Below are positions 11,359-23,424 of a DNA stretch of 64,000 nt, piece by piece. This DNA is from Bathynomus jamesi. Taxonomy: Eukaryota > Arthropoda > Malacostraca > Isopoda > Cirolanidae. The stretch lies in NCBI GenBank assembly GCA_023014485.1, contig JAJOZX010003205.1, positions 147,001 to 211,000 of the forward strand, in the 5' to 3' direction. The notes beneath the pieces were generated by a model. That model was given only the letters and a program-made list of their open reading frames with translations. It did not search any database and was not told the DNA's origin. Position 1 is the stretch's first letter; each line of letters starts with the position of its first letter. Position numbers and translations under genes: made by a program.

Positions 11359-14300
11359 TAGTGGACTGGCCAAAATTCAAAAATCAACTTTGAACGGCGT
11401 TTTTTGTTAATAGCTGGCACCCATGCTAAATCAATGTACCTGTGGGTGAGCAATAAAATGCAGGTGGATACCACTCTCGCTTTTGGCTTTGAAGGTCATT
11501 TTCGAGGTCAAACTGTGCAAAAAATTATATTTTCTAATTTTAATTTAAAAAAAATATATTCTGAGCCAATTGGTTTGACCAAATGTTTCATTTTGCCACA
11601 CTTAGTGATAATGAAGTACGATGACACGTTTATTCCATCCGAATTACCAACTCAAGGTCAAATTCAAGTTAATCACGACCGAAATTGTGCTAAAAATTTG
11701 TGATTTTTTATTTTAATTGGCGAAAAAAAAATTAAGCAAGACTGTTTGTCAAAACAATTTATTTTACTGTAACATGATTAGTGCCTAACAAGTTTGATGG
11801 CATGAATTAAGTACTCACAGTAACAGAATTATCACAACTAAATCATAAAGCAGTAAATATAGCCCCATAACTATACAGTTTACACACTAGTAACATCTAC
11901 AAGTTCACGTTTCTTGATGAACAGCACCAAAATGCTGCACTGACAGTCACAATTGTGTGGATTGCAATCACTTAAGAACAGAGTTATTAGTTCCTTACAG
12001 CACATTCCAGCTTCTCTCGATTTCAGCCCGGAAGAGAGACATAGATCTACTGTCCAGCTGGGTTACAGCAACCGCTCTCGTCACAACCACAAGCTGTCGT
12101 ACACTTCATCCTTTTCCTGAAGCAGTTGCATCTAGTTGTCTTGCACTTTTCTTGCAACCACAAGCAACAAGCTCCAGGCAGACTTCAGGGATTGGAGGAA
12201 GTCTTGTCCACACTGGTAGGAGGCTCCCATCTTCCAACTTCCAAGCTGAAGTGTCCACCGGATCTTCAACATCTACGTGCTCTTTGTCAGCCTGGAGCCA
12301 TATTTTGGCCTGATAGTTTGCCCGCTTGGCGTGGAGCTCCAGGGCATCCTTTGTCGGTCGGAGCATTGCCAGTCTTCTTGGCCTTCCCGAAAAGGTGAAC
12401 TCTGGCGTCATCAACTGTGTTGTTCCGGGGTGCTATACAAATGACACACAAACTTCTCAACATCTGCGATATCCCCATCTCGACCAATGGCGTGCAGCAG
12501 GAGTGGGTGGTCACTGAACACTTTCCAACACTTCTTTTTTCCATGACCACTGAAGGACGAGATTGTGTCACACCCGGTCAAAGCGTGGAAGCTGACCAGG
12601 TTGTCCCTGACTGGGGGCGACAAACTCTTGAATAAATCGTACACTGGGTAGCATTTTCGGTTCTTGGCCGTTCCGCACAGCATCTACACTTCAGCGACCT
12701 TGGTGCAAACGAAGTGAATCAGCAGCACCATTACATCAGTATCTCTGCACACTACCAGTATTCGTTCATAGCCCTGGGACACTGTATCACATGAGTGAAA
12801 GATGAGCCTGGTGTCCGCCTCTTCATGGTTGCTATGCAGTGGAACGTCATGTCGCCTGGTTGACCGTACTTCAGTGGCTTCAGAGAAGCCATCCCCTGTC
12901 ACCAGCTGACATCTTTCTTGAAGATCTCTGCTCTTCTCAGTGATGACGTTAGACAGAAACAAGGCTAGGTCAGCCTTGTTTGTATCCAGGGCCATGAAGT
13001 TTTTCCACACTTCAGGCAGTGGAATTTGTGGGCCATCAATGACTTTCCGAATCGGTTTCTTCTTGCTTGCACGCTTTGTCCTGGTAACTGTTGTGATCGA
13101 TCCTTCCCCTGCGTACCGATCAAAGATGACATCAACTCTTGTTGTGTGTTCATTGAAATAACTCGTCACGGCCTTGAAGAACACTTCAGCATAGTCGCAC
13201 TCATTTTCAGGTCCTTGCTGCTCCTCTGACACCGCTTGTTTTCTAGTACGTCTCTCAAATGTCACCAAACCTGCCAGATGATAGCAGCCTTCAACTGCAA
13301 TCACATCACTCACCGCTGGCAACGGTATGCTCATGACAGGGTCGTGTTTGGCACGCTGGATCAAGTCATCTGACTTCTCCATTGTCTCCACCCTGTGCAG
13401 TTTCTTTGTGGTCTTCTTTTGGCAAAACATGCAGAGGGTCCAGCCAATCACTGGTGCTGAACGTCTACGCTTTGGAGGAAAAGCCTGAGAGCCTGCACTT
13501 TTTGTGGTCGCCGATGCACCCATGGTCTGCTGCTGACTTCGCAGCCTTTTGAGTTTGCCTTCAGAGGTGAATAAAGAGTAGCATGATTTATGCCACTTGA
13601 GTTCCAATGCATTGAAATCATCCTTGGAATGACTTTCCAGTCTTTGTAAAACATCAAGATAGTAGGTATCTTCCAGGTTCTTTCTCTCATCGCCCACAGT
13701 CATAGTTCTTGCTTTTCCTTCTGCTGATGCTGTGCGCAGGTCACCAGCGCTGCTTTGGCAGAAGAAGCAACAATCCTCACTGACATCCTGACGTTTCCTC
13801 TTGCGCTTGATGACAGCTACAGGGTCCATTGCTGATGAGCTCCCTATCTGCGAAGACAAGTGGGAATGGCAGTATGTAGTAGCCAGTCCAGTGACGGCTT
13901 CTCAGAGGAGGCACGGGAGACCGAACCTCCTCATATTTTATCATTAAAAACTGTGAAAGAGGATTTTATTGATAGTATTAATTTTATACGATCGTGACAT
14001 GCAGAAAGTAGGGTATCTAATACCTTGTAATCTATTCTGTTTATATAGCATAATATTACACACAATTTTGGGCCTCCTACTCTCCCTGACCACCGGCCGC
14101 CTCTGGTAGCCACAGATATATTGAAACAATTCGAAACATACCTATCCTTTAGCAGTATTATTATTATTATTTTACCAGCTGGCACTGTCTGCACTCTTTT
14201 AATTGCATATACCAAACCAATGTCTGGCCAGCCAGTGCATTGAAAATATTCAACATGTGAAAGTATGCTATTACTTGTACTATGGTAGTAGTAGGCACAT

Positions 14301-14654
14301 ACGCACCTCACCCAGCATGCTAAATGTAGTTTTAATGGAAATAAAGACATCCGGAGTCATAGTTACATTCAATTATTATCCATAAAATCACAAAAATATG
14401 CTTTATGTGCTAATGATACACCTTTAAACACGTTGTTACATAGAGCCACCACTGAAATGCAAAAATTTGGAATTTTTCAGAATTTGACTTTTGTAACCTT
14501 GTATGGGGCCTTCAAACCCAAAACTGAGAGTGGTATCCACCCACATCTTGTTTGGCATCCTCACTACTACTTATCTAAGGTGGGTGCCTGCTATTAACAA
14601 AAAACGCCGTTAAGTTTTTTCTAGGGAACTTTTCAATTTTTGGCCGGCCAACTA
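11359..14654 (-). mobile_element. Long-TIR DNA transposon with Cys-rich protein, unassigned superfamily
   Basis: Left end tagtggactggccaaaa, right end reverse-complemented tagttggccggccaaaaa. Similarity continues through aacggcgttttttgttaata (about 11395 and 14610) and a segment around gtggataccactctc (about 11466 and 14540), giving imperfect TIRs of roughly 150 bp. It lies between two TAG triplets (11356-11358 and 14655-14657). Removing it plus one triplet restores the hAT frame NYLRS, so a 3-bp duplication is likely. It encodes one large protein (12040-13859, minus). The combination does not fit a superfamily I can name with confidence. Confidence 0.75.
12040..13859 (-). pseudogene. Transposon protein with EADT/DTD/GCD motifs and C-terminal CXC-like Cys cluster
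   Basis: A 391-codon frame begins at the Met at 13859. It has an N-terminal Cys-containing region (CCFFCQSS, then HKSCYSLFTS and LCMFCQKK, finger-like pairs), then NHEEADTRLIFHS and RILVVCRDTDVMVLLIHF. An in-frame TAG at about 12682-12684 interrupts it. The same frame continues as MLCGTAKNRKCYPV, then FHALTGCDTISSFSGHGKK. After frame changes near 12411-12571 come the segments AKIWLQAD and LPPIPEVCLELVACGC, and in a shifted frame CNCFRKRMKCTTACGC, a tesmin/CXC-like Cys cluster. The acidic EADT-DTDV-GCD order resembles PIN/FEN-type nucleases (inference). I recall an uncharacterised family of this shape in arthropods and cnidarians, but its function is unknown to me. Confidence 0.65.
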
Positions 14655-17600
14655 TAGGTAGTTCTTTAGCCGTCGCAGTACAGAAAAAGATCTTTCGGCA
14701 GAACAGTTGGAAGCCGGCGTACATAGGAAGATCCTGAGTGCAATATCAACATATGGGTAAACTTCTTTTAATCCTTTTGCTTGGATCATCTCACTCATCT
14801 CAAGAATGCTCGTAGGAGTTTTCTCCAAATTCAGAAGAAACCCGCGGAAATGAAGACACTCATTAACAAATGCTTCCGCCAAGTCAGCCTTGTAAAATTC
14901 TCATAGCTTAATAGCATTGGCAGTTATATCTGTCGGATTCAAGGTGGTGACTTTTGTAAAAAATACAAACCGTGCATAGAGGTTTTCATACACATCTTTG
15001 CGACGGTTTAATTCCGACAATAATGTGTCAAGTACCACAAGATAAGTATTAATGAAGAAATTCCTCCGTCCATCTAATTCTACCTCGCCTTCGCGAGTTT
15101 CGTCGACTCGAAGTTTTCTTTTCTTTTTTCTTTTCATTGTAACTTCACATTCGCGGATAAATGATTTCTTAATTGCTGCTTCTTCATAAAAGTCGAAGCT
15201 GTCTCTTACATCTTTTACATAGAATGTCAATGATGCATACAGTTCTACTACGACACCAAGATCAATGTTAACTACTTGGAGCTGTTTACTAGTAGCATTG
15301 AACCTTTCCAGAATGTCGCCCCACATTAAAAAAGAATTGTAGTTTCAAGGCGTTGCAGTTGATTGAGGTAGCCTGATGCTTCACTGCGTGTGCAAGGCTT
15401 TTCTGATTCATCTTCATGGACGTATTCTCTCTATATCCTCTTCCCAGTCTTTATCGAGTGTCTGATAAGCTCTTTAGCGTTACATTTTCAGATTTGGTAA
15501 AATGATTTTGTAGTATTTCCCAACGGTGAGTGGAGGCAGTGAAGAACACGTAAAGATTTTGGAGAAGTGTGAAAAAATCAATGGCTTCCTTACATCAACT
15601 TGCTGCACACTGTCCAATCAAATTTAATGAGTGTGCAGAGCAGGGTACGTAAACTGCTACTGGGGACGCTTCTTTTATTCTGGCTTGCAAACCAGAGTAA
15701 GTCCCTGACATGTTGGGAGCGTTATCATACGACTGTCCTCTGCAGTTTGCAATGTCGAGATCATGCATTTTTAATATGCTGGAAACTGAGTTGAAAAGCT
15801 GCTCTGATTTGTGGCCTATGCTGGGAGAAATGCCAAAAATCGCTCTACGGGATGCCCATCTTCTTTTACGTATCTCAGAATAACTGCAAGTTCATCGACA
15901 TGTGATATGTCTGGGGTGGAGTCCACAATAATGGAATAGTACTTCGTACATTTCATTTCCTCAGTTATTTGTTTGGTAACTTTGTCAGCCATTAGTTTGA
16001 TGAATTGCTCACATGTAAACGAAGACAAGTATGAGGTATGACCTTTTCCTTGATTTTTGTATTTTGCAATATGTTCCGCCAGAAAAGGGTCAAATTCAGC
16101 AATAAATTCCAAAGCCATTATAAAGGTTCCACTGTAGACAGAGCCAAATTTCTCAATGTAGCCCCTAAAAGATAAACCATGAGATGCCAGTGACCGGTCC
16201 ACTGCAACAACTCATTGTAAAACATTCCTCCAATACTTCTTCTCATCAATTTGATAGAAAAGTTGTCTGTCAATTCTTCCGAGAGTTGAACTTTTCATTT
16301 TCATAGCTAACACACATGACTTATATTCAGAGAAATTTTCATGGCTTGTTAATGCTTCACTGCCATGCTTCCAGTCATCAAATCCTTCTTACCAATTTTA
16401 GTAGTTCCACCAAATAACTGACATGGAACGCAGAAAATTGAACCTGTGCTCTCCCAATACATTAAATATGTTCTCTTCACCTTCTCTCCGTTGACAAGCT
16501 GTGTTTCAAATAAGGTTTTACAAAAATATCTGAATCGTTCACCAAAACGTCTCTTTGATTGAGAAAGGTTCATGTTTGCTAGGTCCTGATTTATGCTACT
16601 CTCTGACACATAATGACGTGTAGTATCATTAATTTCCCATAATGCTGGGTCTTGTCCAATAGAAGTATTGCTGGAGGTAGTTGTGATGCTACCTACATCA
16701 CAAGACTTAGTATAGGGTAGGCAGGATTCTTGAACTTCTCTACCAAATAACCTAAAATTACTAGAACCTTCATTAACATTCTGATCTTCTTGGAAACTCC
16801 TAATCTCGGTACATTCTAATTCTTTTAAAATAACATTCGGATTTGTTTCAACATTTTTGCTCTTTATATCAGATTTCTTGAAGAACGTATCAATTTTCGT
16901 GGTTTTGTCAATGGCATCGCGTTGTTTTTCAGCTTTCCCTAGAGCTCTCTTCTGATACTCCGAACCGCTTAGTCTTTTTCTCCCATCACTCGTCTGAAAA
17001 AACAAATACATCTGAAATTAATTAAAAATATAAATAATATATTTTAAAATAGAAATATATTATTAAAATTAATAAAATATATTATAATTATATATTAAAA
17101 AAAAATAGCTCAGCCAGGCTGAGTAGGTCTCTAACAGCTAATTACATATAGGTAGTTAAGTTAACATAAAAATTTCAAAATTGTCTTAAAAACCTTGTAT
17201 AAATACCATTACTGTACTAACACAATCTTGTCTTTAAATTTTAAATGTCGTTTCAAAGTTTAAAGTTGCAAAATAGAAAAAATAGAAATTCAATTTTATA
17301 GAGAAAACCTTAAACAAAATAATTGGCCAATTTTTGGCTTGATACTCTATAAAGTGTAAACAATAAATCTGAAATAAAATAAAAATAATTAGCTTTAAAA
17401 TAAAGATATTATTAAAATTAATAAAATATATTAAGGCCAAGGACCAACTTAGAAATCGACTTCGTTCAAACGTTATGAGATTTTATAAGTGGCACTAACT
17501 TTTCTCCGTTTTTTTTAGCTAAAAAAATACCAGAAATTTTGGATATTTTCCCGACCTAAAAAATGCTTTTTTGTTACCTTTCTCGTTACGACTTTTCCTC

Positions 17601-17674
17601 CAGAATTTTACTGCCCTCAAAATTTTGCCGCCCTGGGCCATGGCCCATTTGGCCCATATGTAAATACGCGCCTG

Positions 17675-19800
17675 GAGGAATGTGTACCATACAAGATCAA
17701 GCGTGCGAAAGCAAATAACAAGCCCTTGTGGTTTACTTCTAGAGTAGGGGATATTATAAGGAGTAGAGATAGGGCTTATAGGCTATATAAGTGCGATAAA
17801 GACAATTTGTGGTTACGAAACAACTATATATCTTTAAGGCGTGAAGCGAAAAGCGTAATAAAAAAGTCCATAGCTCGTGACGGCAAAGAAAACGCAAAGC
17901 GATTTTTTCAATACGTTAACAACAGGAATCCGGTAAAGAGCGTGTTGGGACCGTTGAGAAATTCTGACAATGAGCTAGTTTCCGAGAACAAGCAAATGGC
18001 TACTCTGCTAAACGAATGTTTTACGTCAGTTTTTACAATAGAAGATGTAACGAATATCCCTTACGGTCATAGACATAATACCTTTCGATAATGGTAATAC
18101 TTTAGATAATATTGTGGTGAGTGAAAGGGAGGTACTGCACTATATTTGAAAAATGAAAATGCTTAAATCACCGGGGCCGGATTCCATATATCCCATCTAA
18201 CTAAAAGAATTAAAGGAAGGCATTGTTGTGCCGTTAACAAAGTTTTTTAATGCGTCTATTTCTGGTTGGTATGTACCAGATAATTTCAAGTTAGCAAATG
18301 TAACGCCTATTTTTAAGAAAGGCAGTAAAGGTGCGGTGGGAAATTATAGGCCAAACAGTTTAACGTCTGTTGTAGGTAAGCAACTGGAATCGATAATTAG
18401 GGATCGTATAGTTGAATACTTAGAATTCCATGACTTGCTTAGAAATACGCAGCACGGTTTTAGGCGAAACAAATCTTGCTTAACTAATCTTTTAGAATTT
18501 TTCCAAAGCGTGATTGAAGTTTACGATAGTCATTGGGCGGTAGATGTAGTGTATTTAGATTTTCAAAAAGCGTTTGACAACGTACCGCACAAAAGACTCG
18601 TTGAAAAAACTAAGGCTCATGTAATCAGGGGTGTAGTAATAAACTGGATAGAAGAGTGGCTGCGAGGTGGAAACAGAGGGTGGTCGTTGATGGGGCGGAG
18701 TCTTCTTGGGCTAATATAGCGAGCGGCGTTCCTCAGGGTTCTGTATTGGGCCCCTTGCTTTTTCTTATATATATTAACGATTTAGATGTCGGCCTAGTCA
18801 GTACAGTTTCAAAGTTTGCGGATGATACGAAGTTGGGTGGTAGGGCGATAAATGACGAAGATGGGGGTAAAATCCAGGAAGATCTGAATAAAATCGTTGA
18901 TTGGTCGGTCACATGGCAAATGAAATTTAACGCCGATAAGTGCAAAATTTTACATATAGGTTCGCCTAACGGTAATTTTGCGTATAATATGTCAGGGAAG
19001 GAGTTGGCAAGTGTAGATCAGGAAAAGGATTTAGGAGTTAGTTATAGTCACTGGTGATTTGAAAGTAGCGAAACAAAGTACAGCAGCGGTCAATAAGGCG
19101 AACAAAATGCTACGTTTTATAACTAGGAATTTTGAGTACAAATCGCGTGATATTATTGCTCCTCTTTATAAATCATTAGTTAGACCCCATTTGGAGTACG
19201 CGATCCAATTTTGGAATCCGTATATGCGCAAGGATATAGACAGACTCGAAAGAGTTCAAAGACGAGCAACTAAGATGATTCCGTCGCTCAGGTGAAAGTC
19301 GTACGAGGATAGGCTTAAGGAGTTAAAACTGACTACATTTAAGACAAGGAAGCTAAGGGGTGATCTAATCCAGGTTTTTAAAATTATGAAGGGGTTCGAT
19401 AACGTAAATAGAGAGAGCTTTTACGAAATAGCATAATATAGTAGAACTAGAAATAACGGGTGTAAGCTGACTAGTAGAAGGTTTGAGACAGCACTTGCCA
19501 AAAACTTTTTTACGCATAGAATAGCAAATAGCTGGAATAGTTTGCCGGTAGAAGTAATTAGTAGCACGTCTATAAATATGTTTAAAAATCGATTAGATGT
19601 GTCATATGTTGATAGATTGGGTATAGTTTAAGGTAGTAAAATTAAGGTTTTTGTGGTTCGGAACTCACGTAAAATTGTAGGTCCCCTCCGCCACCACTGA
19701 GGACATACGCAATACACAATTACAAACACGGTTAGGTAGATCAGCCATGAGTGGATCCTAGGGTCTTTGTTGGTCTGAAACATTATAACATTATAACATA
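17675..19800 (+). pseudogene. CR1-like LINE, 3' part of split copy with reverse transcriptase
   Basis: Resumes after the duplicated gaggaatg as ECVPYKIKRAKANNKPLWF. Then NECFTSVFT (18010), NVTPIFKKGSKG and NYRP (18300-18350), QHGFRRNKSCLTNLL (18450), YLDFQKAFDNVPHKR (18555), GVPQGSVLGPLLFLIYINDL (18725, intact), KFADDTKLGGRA (catalytic Asp pair, 18815), QEKDLGV (19020), RPHLEYAIQFWNPY (19185) and RVQRRATKMIPSLR. Frame changes occur near 18090, 18650 and 19045, and stops near 18148 and 18200. The 3' UTR reaches a cattataacattataac repeat at about 19780-19800. This is the best-preserved LINE motif set here but it is still dead. Confidence 0.9.
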
Positions 19801-20639
19801 ACCTTTGGTATATACTGTATACATAACCTTTGGTTTAGTTCCGCCCGAAATGTTCATTCTGACGAAGGTCAAGCTTTTCACTCCACCTTAGACCTACAGT
19901 TTAACGTGAAATCCGAACCACGCCCCACCAGCAGCCCAGCGTCTAGGCCACCTAAGGTACCCATTTATCTACCAACCACTTCAAGATTGTATTCTCTGAA
20001 CATTCGTTTGTAAGTGTCATTGAGGGTCCTAAAATTCACAAAAACCAAGTTTATTTCGATTGTTTTAAAGGTGCAATTTACTCGCAAAGACATTTACTCT
20101 GAAGAAGGACTTCCTGAAGCCACTTGAACTTTCCTTGTAGAGGTACTTATTTACATGGTTATAAAACCAGTTGCATACTTAAATTCTGGTTAAGGAAATA
20201 TGGTATTTCCAAATCCTTATGTGAACAGAATAAAATGAAACCAATAAAGTGGATTGCTATTTCGTTCGTGTATCGCTTTGTGTAAGTTAAGTAGTTTAAC
20301 TTTTGAAGACTATTTTACACAGTACAACTTTTCTTTTAACCAATTGGTGTAATAATCTATAGTATATATTTTAAACAGGAACTAATATTATTTTCAAATA
20401 ATTGAGCTCTTGTAAATTTCAAAATGCTTGCAAATTGGAGAAAATGTAAGTTGATAGAACTCTTCCCAGGTCAAATTCTTATTTTCTTCATGCAAGGAAG
20501 AGATGTCCCAGCGTGACATATCCCAATAGCTGAAAATTTCCAGAATGACAATGCGGAACACCAATGGTTGAACTTCCGTACTGGAACATTCCCAAAGCCG
20601 GCCACGATCTGGGAGGTTCAAGAAGTTGACTGAAAAAGA
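19801..20639. other. No gene recognised
   Basis: Mixed AT-rich sequence between the LINE tail and a Tc1 remnant. The 75-codon minus-strand frame at 20394-20621 has no family features I recognise. Confidence 0.5.
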
Positions 20640-21310
20640 TGAGGGAGTTGTGGAAAGAATTTCACTTTGAGATCTTCAACAATCGTCCACTCGAACCAGA
20701 ATAGAATTAGAAGAACAGACCGAAATTTCTGTCTCTACCCCTACTATCAGGCACACATTGGTAAAGTAAAACCTTTATGGCCGAATTGTAACACACAAAC
20801 CAGCCATTTCGAAGGCAAATCTTAGTGATCATTTTACATGGGCAAATCAAATTAAAAACTAGACATTTGAACAGTAGTCCAAAATCTTTTGATCGGACGA
20901 ATCCAATTTAATCGTTCTGGAGAACAGTACTATCTTCATTGTACAGTATAGTGGAGACTGTGAGGAGGAGGAGGAGGAGGAGGAGGTGGAAGAGGAGGAG
21001 GAGGAGGAGGAGGAGGAGGAGGCTCAGTCATGGTATGGGTTTGCCTCTCTGCTTCAGGACCAGGTCCAGTTCATGGTGTTAGAGGCATTATGAACTCCAT
21101 AGAGTGTGTCACCATCTTGGGAGAACCTTACTGCCTGTTGTTCCGCATTTTTTTTTTGTGATTATTTGATATTTCAACAGGATAACGATTCGAAACACCT
21201 CCAGACACAAAATCCTGGATGTAAGAAAATATGCCAGAAATTCTTACCTGGCCCTTCCAAATGACAGATGTAAAACCCATGAAACGTCTATAGGAAGATG
21301 TATACAATGT
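20640..21310 (+). pseudogene. Tc1-like transposase remnant
   Basis: Broken frames read TIRHTLVK, HFTWANQIKN, KIF-SDESNL (first catalytic Asp near 20900), then, after a (GGA)n expansion, a shifted AQSWYGF and GPVHGVRGIMNS (about 21035-21100). FQQDNDSKH (second catalytic Asp) lies at 21175-21200. The motif order and wording are those of classic Tc1 elements. The third catalytic residue and both termini are missing. Stops are frequent. Confidence 0.75.
20961..21022 (+). repeat. (GGA)n microsatellite inside a transposase remnant
   Basis: About 20 GGA units with one gtggaaga interruption. It sits where a Tc1 transposase normally has a basic and Gly-rich stretch before VMVWGCFS, so the repeat probably grew from a short Gly/Arg-coding run. 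Confidence 0.9.
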
Positions 21311-21412
21311 AGTGTTGAAAACCGGTTTGTAAAAACCGGTTTTCAACCGGTTTGTAAAATTCCCCTAAAAATCGAAAACCGAAAGAAAAAACCGGTTTTA
21401 TCGATTGATTGT
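21308..21412. repeat. AACCGGTTTT subterminal repeat cluster (possible hAT end)
   Basis: Starting tagtgttgaaaaccgg, the core aaccggttt or its complement recurs about five times in 100 bp. This is the pattern of subterminal repeats seen in the proven hAT elements here (35093, 32097, 47310). No partner end is found, so the element may be truncated. Downstream to 21880 the sequence is AT-rich with two diverged copies of ttttccaaaatagrgataaa and no gene. Confidence 0.45.
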
Positions 21413-21879
21413 TTATGCAGCTACGCACTACAGCGCACAAAAAATAACTTCGAATACATTACCTATTAAGTTAAATTGTGACAAACTGGCAACTGCTCTT
21501 CAGTATAATTTTTGCCTATCTGGCAACTCGATCTTCAGTTTGTCTCATCATGTAGGCTGTAGTGTAGAGTCAGTCGCAGTATAAGACCCTTAATGCCCTT
21601 TGTTTCTTAAGATGTCATTTCCAAAATAGGGATAAAATCTAAATTAATTTATATATTTTTTCTTACACGAAGTCAATTTTCTGTTTTCTAGGTAAAGTTT
21701 TTTATTAAAAATTTTATTTCAATGTTTTTTCCAAAATAGAGATAAATTTTATTTTTATTCTTTATAATTTTTTTACAAAAAGAAGTTTATTTCTTTCTAA
21801 GTATAGATGTTTTATTTTAAAAAATTATTTCAAATCTAAATTGTTTGAATAATGTATTATTTTGGCTAAAATAAAATAT

Positions 21880-23202
21880 GGGTGGGGCACGGGAACCAAG
21901 TGTTTTTGGAATAATCAGGAAAATGATATTTATTTTTGTAAAGAAAATATATTGGTAGAACAACATTCGTAAGAACATAGCATTTCATCTGGCATATGAT
22001 GTCCTTGGCCGTCGACGCATTGTTGAAGGCGTTTACGAAAATTGGCCTCCACTCTTCCCAGCAGGTCTCTGTTGATTTGGATGATTTGTTGACGGATCGC
22101 TTCCTTCAATGCATCTAATGTACGGGGCTTGTCCTCGTAGACACGTGACTTGAGGTACCCCCATAGAAAGAAGTCACATGTGGACAATTCAGGGGACCGA
22201 GGGGCCATGCAATGTCACCAAATCTCGAAATGAGATGGTTGGGAAACAGGGGCGAAGAACAGCCATTGACGCTCTGGCGGTGTGTGGCGTGGCCCCATCT
22301 TGCTGAAACCACAAATGTCGACGAGCAATACGCCTTCTTCGTAACTCAGGGATGAAAAAGGTGTTCACCATCTCAATGTAACGCCCAGATGTTATGGTAA
22401 CGGTAACCCCATTTTGTTCGAAGAAATAGGGACCGATGACGCCAAACTTTCCCACCGCGCACCAAACTGTAACCTTAGGGCTATGCAGCGGTTTTTCATG
22501 GAGTTGTCGCGGATTTTCAGCAGCCCAATACCGACAGTTTTGATTGTTGACGGCCCCATTAAGGTGGAAATGGGCTTCATCACTCATTACCACCATCATG
22601 TTTTCATTCTGCTCATAAAGTGCAAGCATTTCCTGTGCAAATTCAGTCGTTGGGGGCAATCGTTACATTCAATTCCTGCACCATCGCTAACTTGTATGGG
22701 TGAAAATGTAATTCTTCATGCAAAATCCGTCTAACAGTACGATTGCTGATTCCGAGTGCAGCTGAATGTCTCCGAGCAGAGCGGCCTGGGCTTTGCAACA
22801 TCGCTTGTCTGACCCTTTCAACGTTCTCTGGAGTACGCACAGTGCGTTGCGGCCCCTTCGGTTTTGTTTTCATTATTGAGCCTCCTGTTCGAAGATTGTT
22901 AACCAACGTAAGATTGTGTCACGAGCGGGAACAGAGTCATTTCGATGAATGTTGAATCTGCGGCGAAACGCACGCTGAACTGCTGTCACTGACTCGCCAC
23001 TCCTAACAAAATGATCATACGCGAACATGCGGTGTTCTAACGTCCACTGCTCCATGATGGCACCTGAAAGATAAAGGTGAGTGTTAGTTAAAGTTAAATG
23101 CTATGAACCCAGGAATGGAATGCTACCTACCGCACGCCCCTCCCATTCCTAATGGCCGATTACTAGCTATTCAAAAAACACTTGATTCCCGTGCCCCACC
23201 CT
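21880..23202 (-). mobile_element. Full-length DD41D-type Tc1/mariner element, dead
   Basis: Terminal inverted repeats gggtggggcacgggaaccaa (left) and its near-complement ending at about 23202, with TA-rich flanks. The 1.3 kb between them is filled by one transposase gene on the minus strand, with little spare sequence. The tips differ from the cagggtgt group found elsewhere in the window. Confidence 0.85.
21930..23055 (-). pseudogene. DD41D-type transposase, frameshifted
   Basis: N-terminal HTH: MEQWTLEHRMFAYDHFVRSG, then AFRRRFNIHR and ILRWLTIFEQEAQ, then GISNRTVRRILHEELHFHPY in a second frame. The catalytic part follows in a third: MMVVMSDEAHFHLNG (first Asp), VTVWCAVG, LWFQQDGATPHTA (second Asp). 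After another shift comes RSPELSTCDFFLWGYLK (third Asp). Counted along the joined frames, 41 residues lie between the second and third Asp. At least three frame changes (near 22880, 22650 and 22205) make it non-functional. Confidence 0.85.
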
Positions 23203-23381
23203 ATATATAATATCATTTAGTAAATAAAACACACATTCTTTTTGCATTTTTTTCAAACTTCACAAACTGCTCTAAGCTACTCTAAACTACTCTAAACTTA
23301 ACTACTCTCTAAACCCCCTCCTCCAGAAAGGGGGTTGCACCAAAAGGTCCGCCTTTCTACAATTTCGGCCCGGGGACTGGC

Positions 23382-23423
<42 letters not shown>
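23382..23423. repeat. (AAT)n microsatellite
   Basis: About 14 ATA/AAT units. Confidence 0.95.

Positions 23424-23424
<1 letters not shown>

Larger units (their letters stand above)
11225..17011 (-). pseudogene. hAT transposase (ZMYM/DUF4371-type), broken and interrupted
   Basis: Minus-strand pieces in order: 17011-16349, with the zinc-finger block QLVNGEKVKRTYLMYWES and IFCVPCQLFGG; 16202-15816, with EEMKCTKYYSIIVDSTPDISH (first catalytic Asp region) and LAVILRYVKEDG; 15326-14901; and 14882-14652, the hAT dimerisation block NCSAERSFSVLRRLKNYL. The insertion 11359-14654 cuts the frame at NYL-R. The tail resumes at 11356-11225 with LAILNIESELTRALSYTDLI. Stops and shifts separate the pieces. 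An intron acceptor-like ttttttcag near 16995 suggests an upstream first exon. The architecture (TTF-type finger, DUF4371 core, C-terminal dimerisation) matches the hAT at 60626. Confidence 0.8.
10231..17674 (-). mobile_element. 7.4-kb hAT transposon splitting a LINE
   Basis: Perfect 8-bp duplications gaggaatg lie at 10223-10230 and 17675-17682. The left end is caggggcggattta; the reverse-complemented right end is caggcgcgtattta, with further similarity (gggccat, ggcggc) inside. The transposase runs on the minus strand from about 17011 to 11225. The interior has been invaded by a DD41D-type element (10587-11006) and a long-TIR transposon (11359-14654) and has gained several TA tracts. Subtracting those leaves roughly 3.7 kb, a usual size for an autonomous hAT. 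Confidence 0.9.

Noticed and set aside
12684..13859. The 391-codon frame as a host gene
   Set aside because: It lies between TIRs, inside an element that interrupts a hAT transposase, and continues past an in-frame stop with conserved motifs, so it is a broken transposon gene.
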